The notes under the pieces were generated by a model. The model was given only the letters and a program-made list of their open reading frames with translations. It was not told the DNA's origin and did no database searches. DNA of 6,125 nt from Actinomycetes bacterium (GTDB lineage Bacteria > Actinomycetota > Acidimicrobiia > Spongiisociales > UBA5794), in contig JAMBLH010000227.1 of the NCBI GenBank assembly GCA_023336875.1, positions 1 to 6,125 of the forward strand. Direction: 5' to 3'. Shown piece after piece: positions 5,089-6,125 of the stretch (within the stretch, counting starts at the first letter, position 1; the number at the start of each line of letters is the position of its first letter). The position numbers and the translations under genes were made by a program.

Positions 5089-6125
5089 ATGAGAAATCGA
5101 CTGCTTGCCACTTTCATCCTGACTATCGCGTTCGCGTCTCCAGCATTTGCCGTTGCCTCGGAGGAAATAACTGAGGAGCAGGTCGCCGAAGCACTGGACC
5201 GTCGAACTGAAACGGCATCGTCACTTGGGGAAACCACCGCTCGCTTCGAGCAGGCGATCTCCAATGAGATGCTGACCCGCGAACAGATCGTGGAACTCTC
5301 GAAATCAGTGGCGATGCTCGAACAGGAGATAGGGACCAAGCGGAGCCAGGTCAAGCAGTTGGTAAAGGCTCGATACATGTCCGGCGGGTCCCTTGGTACG
5401 GAGAGAATGTTCACTGCCAGGTCATTCACGGACCTCCCTGTCCAGGACGAGTACTACCAGGTGATGAACGCTCAGGATCTTTCTCTGTTGCGTGGCCTTG
5501 AATCCGCGGAGGCGCTCCGTGTCGAGCAACAGAACCTTCTCGATGAGACACATTCGCAACAGAAAGCTCTCGTCGCGGAGATCAGCGACCTCACAGAGAA
5601 GATCCTTGGACAACTTGAGAAGGCAGACGCTGAGTACAACTCGATAGCCGTCGCCTACGAGACGCAGGAGATCGAGAAGCGCCGAAGAGCTGAGGAGGCG
5701 CGCCTCCGGCGCATCGAGGCGCTGTACCAAGTCGCAGAGGAGGCGGCTCGCCAAGCAACGTCGACTACAACAACTGTGACTTCGGCACCGGACACCACTG
5801 TTCCGACGACCACTGCCCCAGAGACAGCAGGCGATGAATCGACAACCACAACCGCCCAAACCACATCGACGGTAGCTACCACCACAACGACTACACGTCC
5901 GCCAGCGCCACCCCCGATTGTTACGGAAGGGAAGACATGTCCAGTGAACGCGGCGACGACCTTCACCGATTCGTGGGGTGCGCCGCGTTCAGGCGACCGA
6001 GAACACAAAGGTGTCGACATGGTCGCGGCCCGAGATGCTCCACTCGTGGCGATCGAGTCCGGAACGATCGCGCGCACGGCCGAGAGCGCGCTTGGCGGTA
6101 TCTCAATCTATCTCACGGGGATATC
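5089..6125 (+). CDS. Secreted coiled-coil M23-family metallopeptidase (partial, cut by the window end)
   Basis: This is a likely cell-wall peptidoglycan hydrolase or a regulator of one, exported from the cell. The first 345 residues are visible. A signal peptide (MRNRLLATFILTIAFASPAFA, cleavage probably after Ala21) is followed by a long charged, heptad-like helical region (about 25-222) rich in Glu, Gln, Arg and Leu, comparable to the coiled coils of EnvC- or PcsB-like proteins. A Thr/Pro-rich linker spans 225-276. Then come Cys284 and the start of an M23 domain: FTDSWGAPRSGDREHKGVDM, in which His306 and Asp310 form the HxxxD zinc-ligand pair. The later HxH ligand and the end of the gene lie beyond 6125, so activity cannot be judged. 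It begins 7 bp after the preceding stop and belongs to the same operon. No Cys sits at the signal cleavage site, so it is probably not a lipoprotein. Confidence 0.88.
   Translation, partial: MRNRLLATFILTIAFASPAFAVASEEITEEQVAEALDRRTETASSLGETTARFEQAISNEMLTREQIVELSKSVAMLEQEIGTKRSQVKQLVKARYMSGGSLGTERMFTARSFTDLPVQDEYYQVMNAQDLSLLRGLESAEALRVEQQNLLDETHSQQKALVAEISDLTEKILGQLEKADAEYNSIAVAYETQEIEKRRRAEEARLRRIEALYQVAEEAARQATSTTTTVTSAPDTTVPTTTAPETAGDESTTTTAQTTSTVATTTTTTRPPAPPPIVTEGKTCPVNAATTFTDSWGAPRSGDREHKGVDMVAARDAPLVAIESGTIARTAESALGGISIYLTGI
5761..5916 (+). repeat. Low-complexity Thr/Pro-rich linker coding tract
   Basis: Codons 225-276 of the M23 peptidase gene encode a linker dominated by Thr, with Ser, Ala, Val and Pro, built on ACA, ACC, ACG and ACT codons. 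It includes runs such as STTTT and TTTTTT and ends in RPPAPPP. The DNA is ACN-rich but the units are not identical, so it is a degenerate compositional repeat and not a perfect tandem array. Such linkers commonly separate a helical region from a catalytic domain in secreted actinobacterial wall enzymes, and Thr residues of this kind are possible O-glycosylation sites. Confidence 0.75.

Noticed and set aside
5422..6077. Two overlapping minus-strand frames (145 and 140 codons)
   Set aside because: They run antisense through the coiled-coil and Thr-linker parts of the M23 peptidase gene. The Val-rich stretch in one of them is only the complement of the ACN repeats.

Overview
The window is a gene-dense, moderately GC-rich bacterial chromosome segment with two divergent transcription units. 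I found no mobile element, RNA gene, CRISPR array or uncovered stretch longer than 39 bp. Several traits suggest an actinobacterium, probably of the Acidimicrobiia type: a secreted M23 peptidase with a very Thr-rich linker and a Ser-Trp-Gly-Ala-Pro-Arg motif, a NUDIX gene next to a LACTB2-like metallo-beta-lactamase-fold gene, and start codons that look leaderless. The taxonomic call is an inference and no marker gene is present to prove it.

Minus-strand unit, positions 3112 down to 1: selA (selenocysteine synthase, 446 aa) is followed one base later by selB (selenocysteine-specific elongation factor, 589 aa). SelA converts Ser-tRNA(Sec) to Sec-tRNA(Sec), and SelB delivers it to UGA codons that carry a SECIS hairpin. 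The other two parts of the pathway, selC (tRNA-Sec) and selD (selenophosphate synthetase), are not in the window. The left edge of the window is the selB stop codon.

Shared 39-bp gap, 3113-3151: it separates selA from the divergent gene fxsA. Each start codon is preceded, at the spacing expected of a leaderless transcript, by a TANNNT -10-like hexamer, and neither has a Shine-Dalgarno sequence.

Plus-strand unit, 3152 to the right edge: an FxsA-family membrane protein, a NUDIX hydrolase (4-bp ATGA overlap), a metallo-beta-lactamase-fold hydrolase (4-bp GTGA overlap), and, 7 bp later, a secreted coiled-coil protein with an M23 metallopeptidase domain that is cut by the window end. The overlaps indicate one operon with translational coupling. 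The biochemical connection between its products is not obvious from the sequence. I see no clearly new system here. The points most worth checking are the compact leaderless divergent promoter, the interrupted Nudix box, and the whereabouts of the remaining selenocysteine genes.
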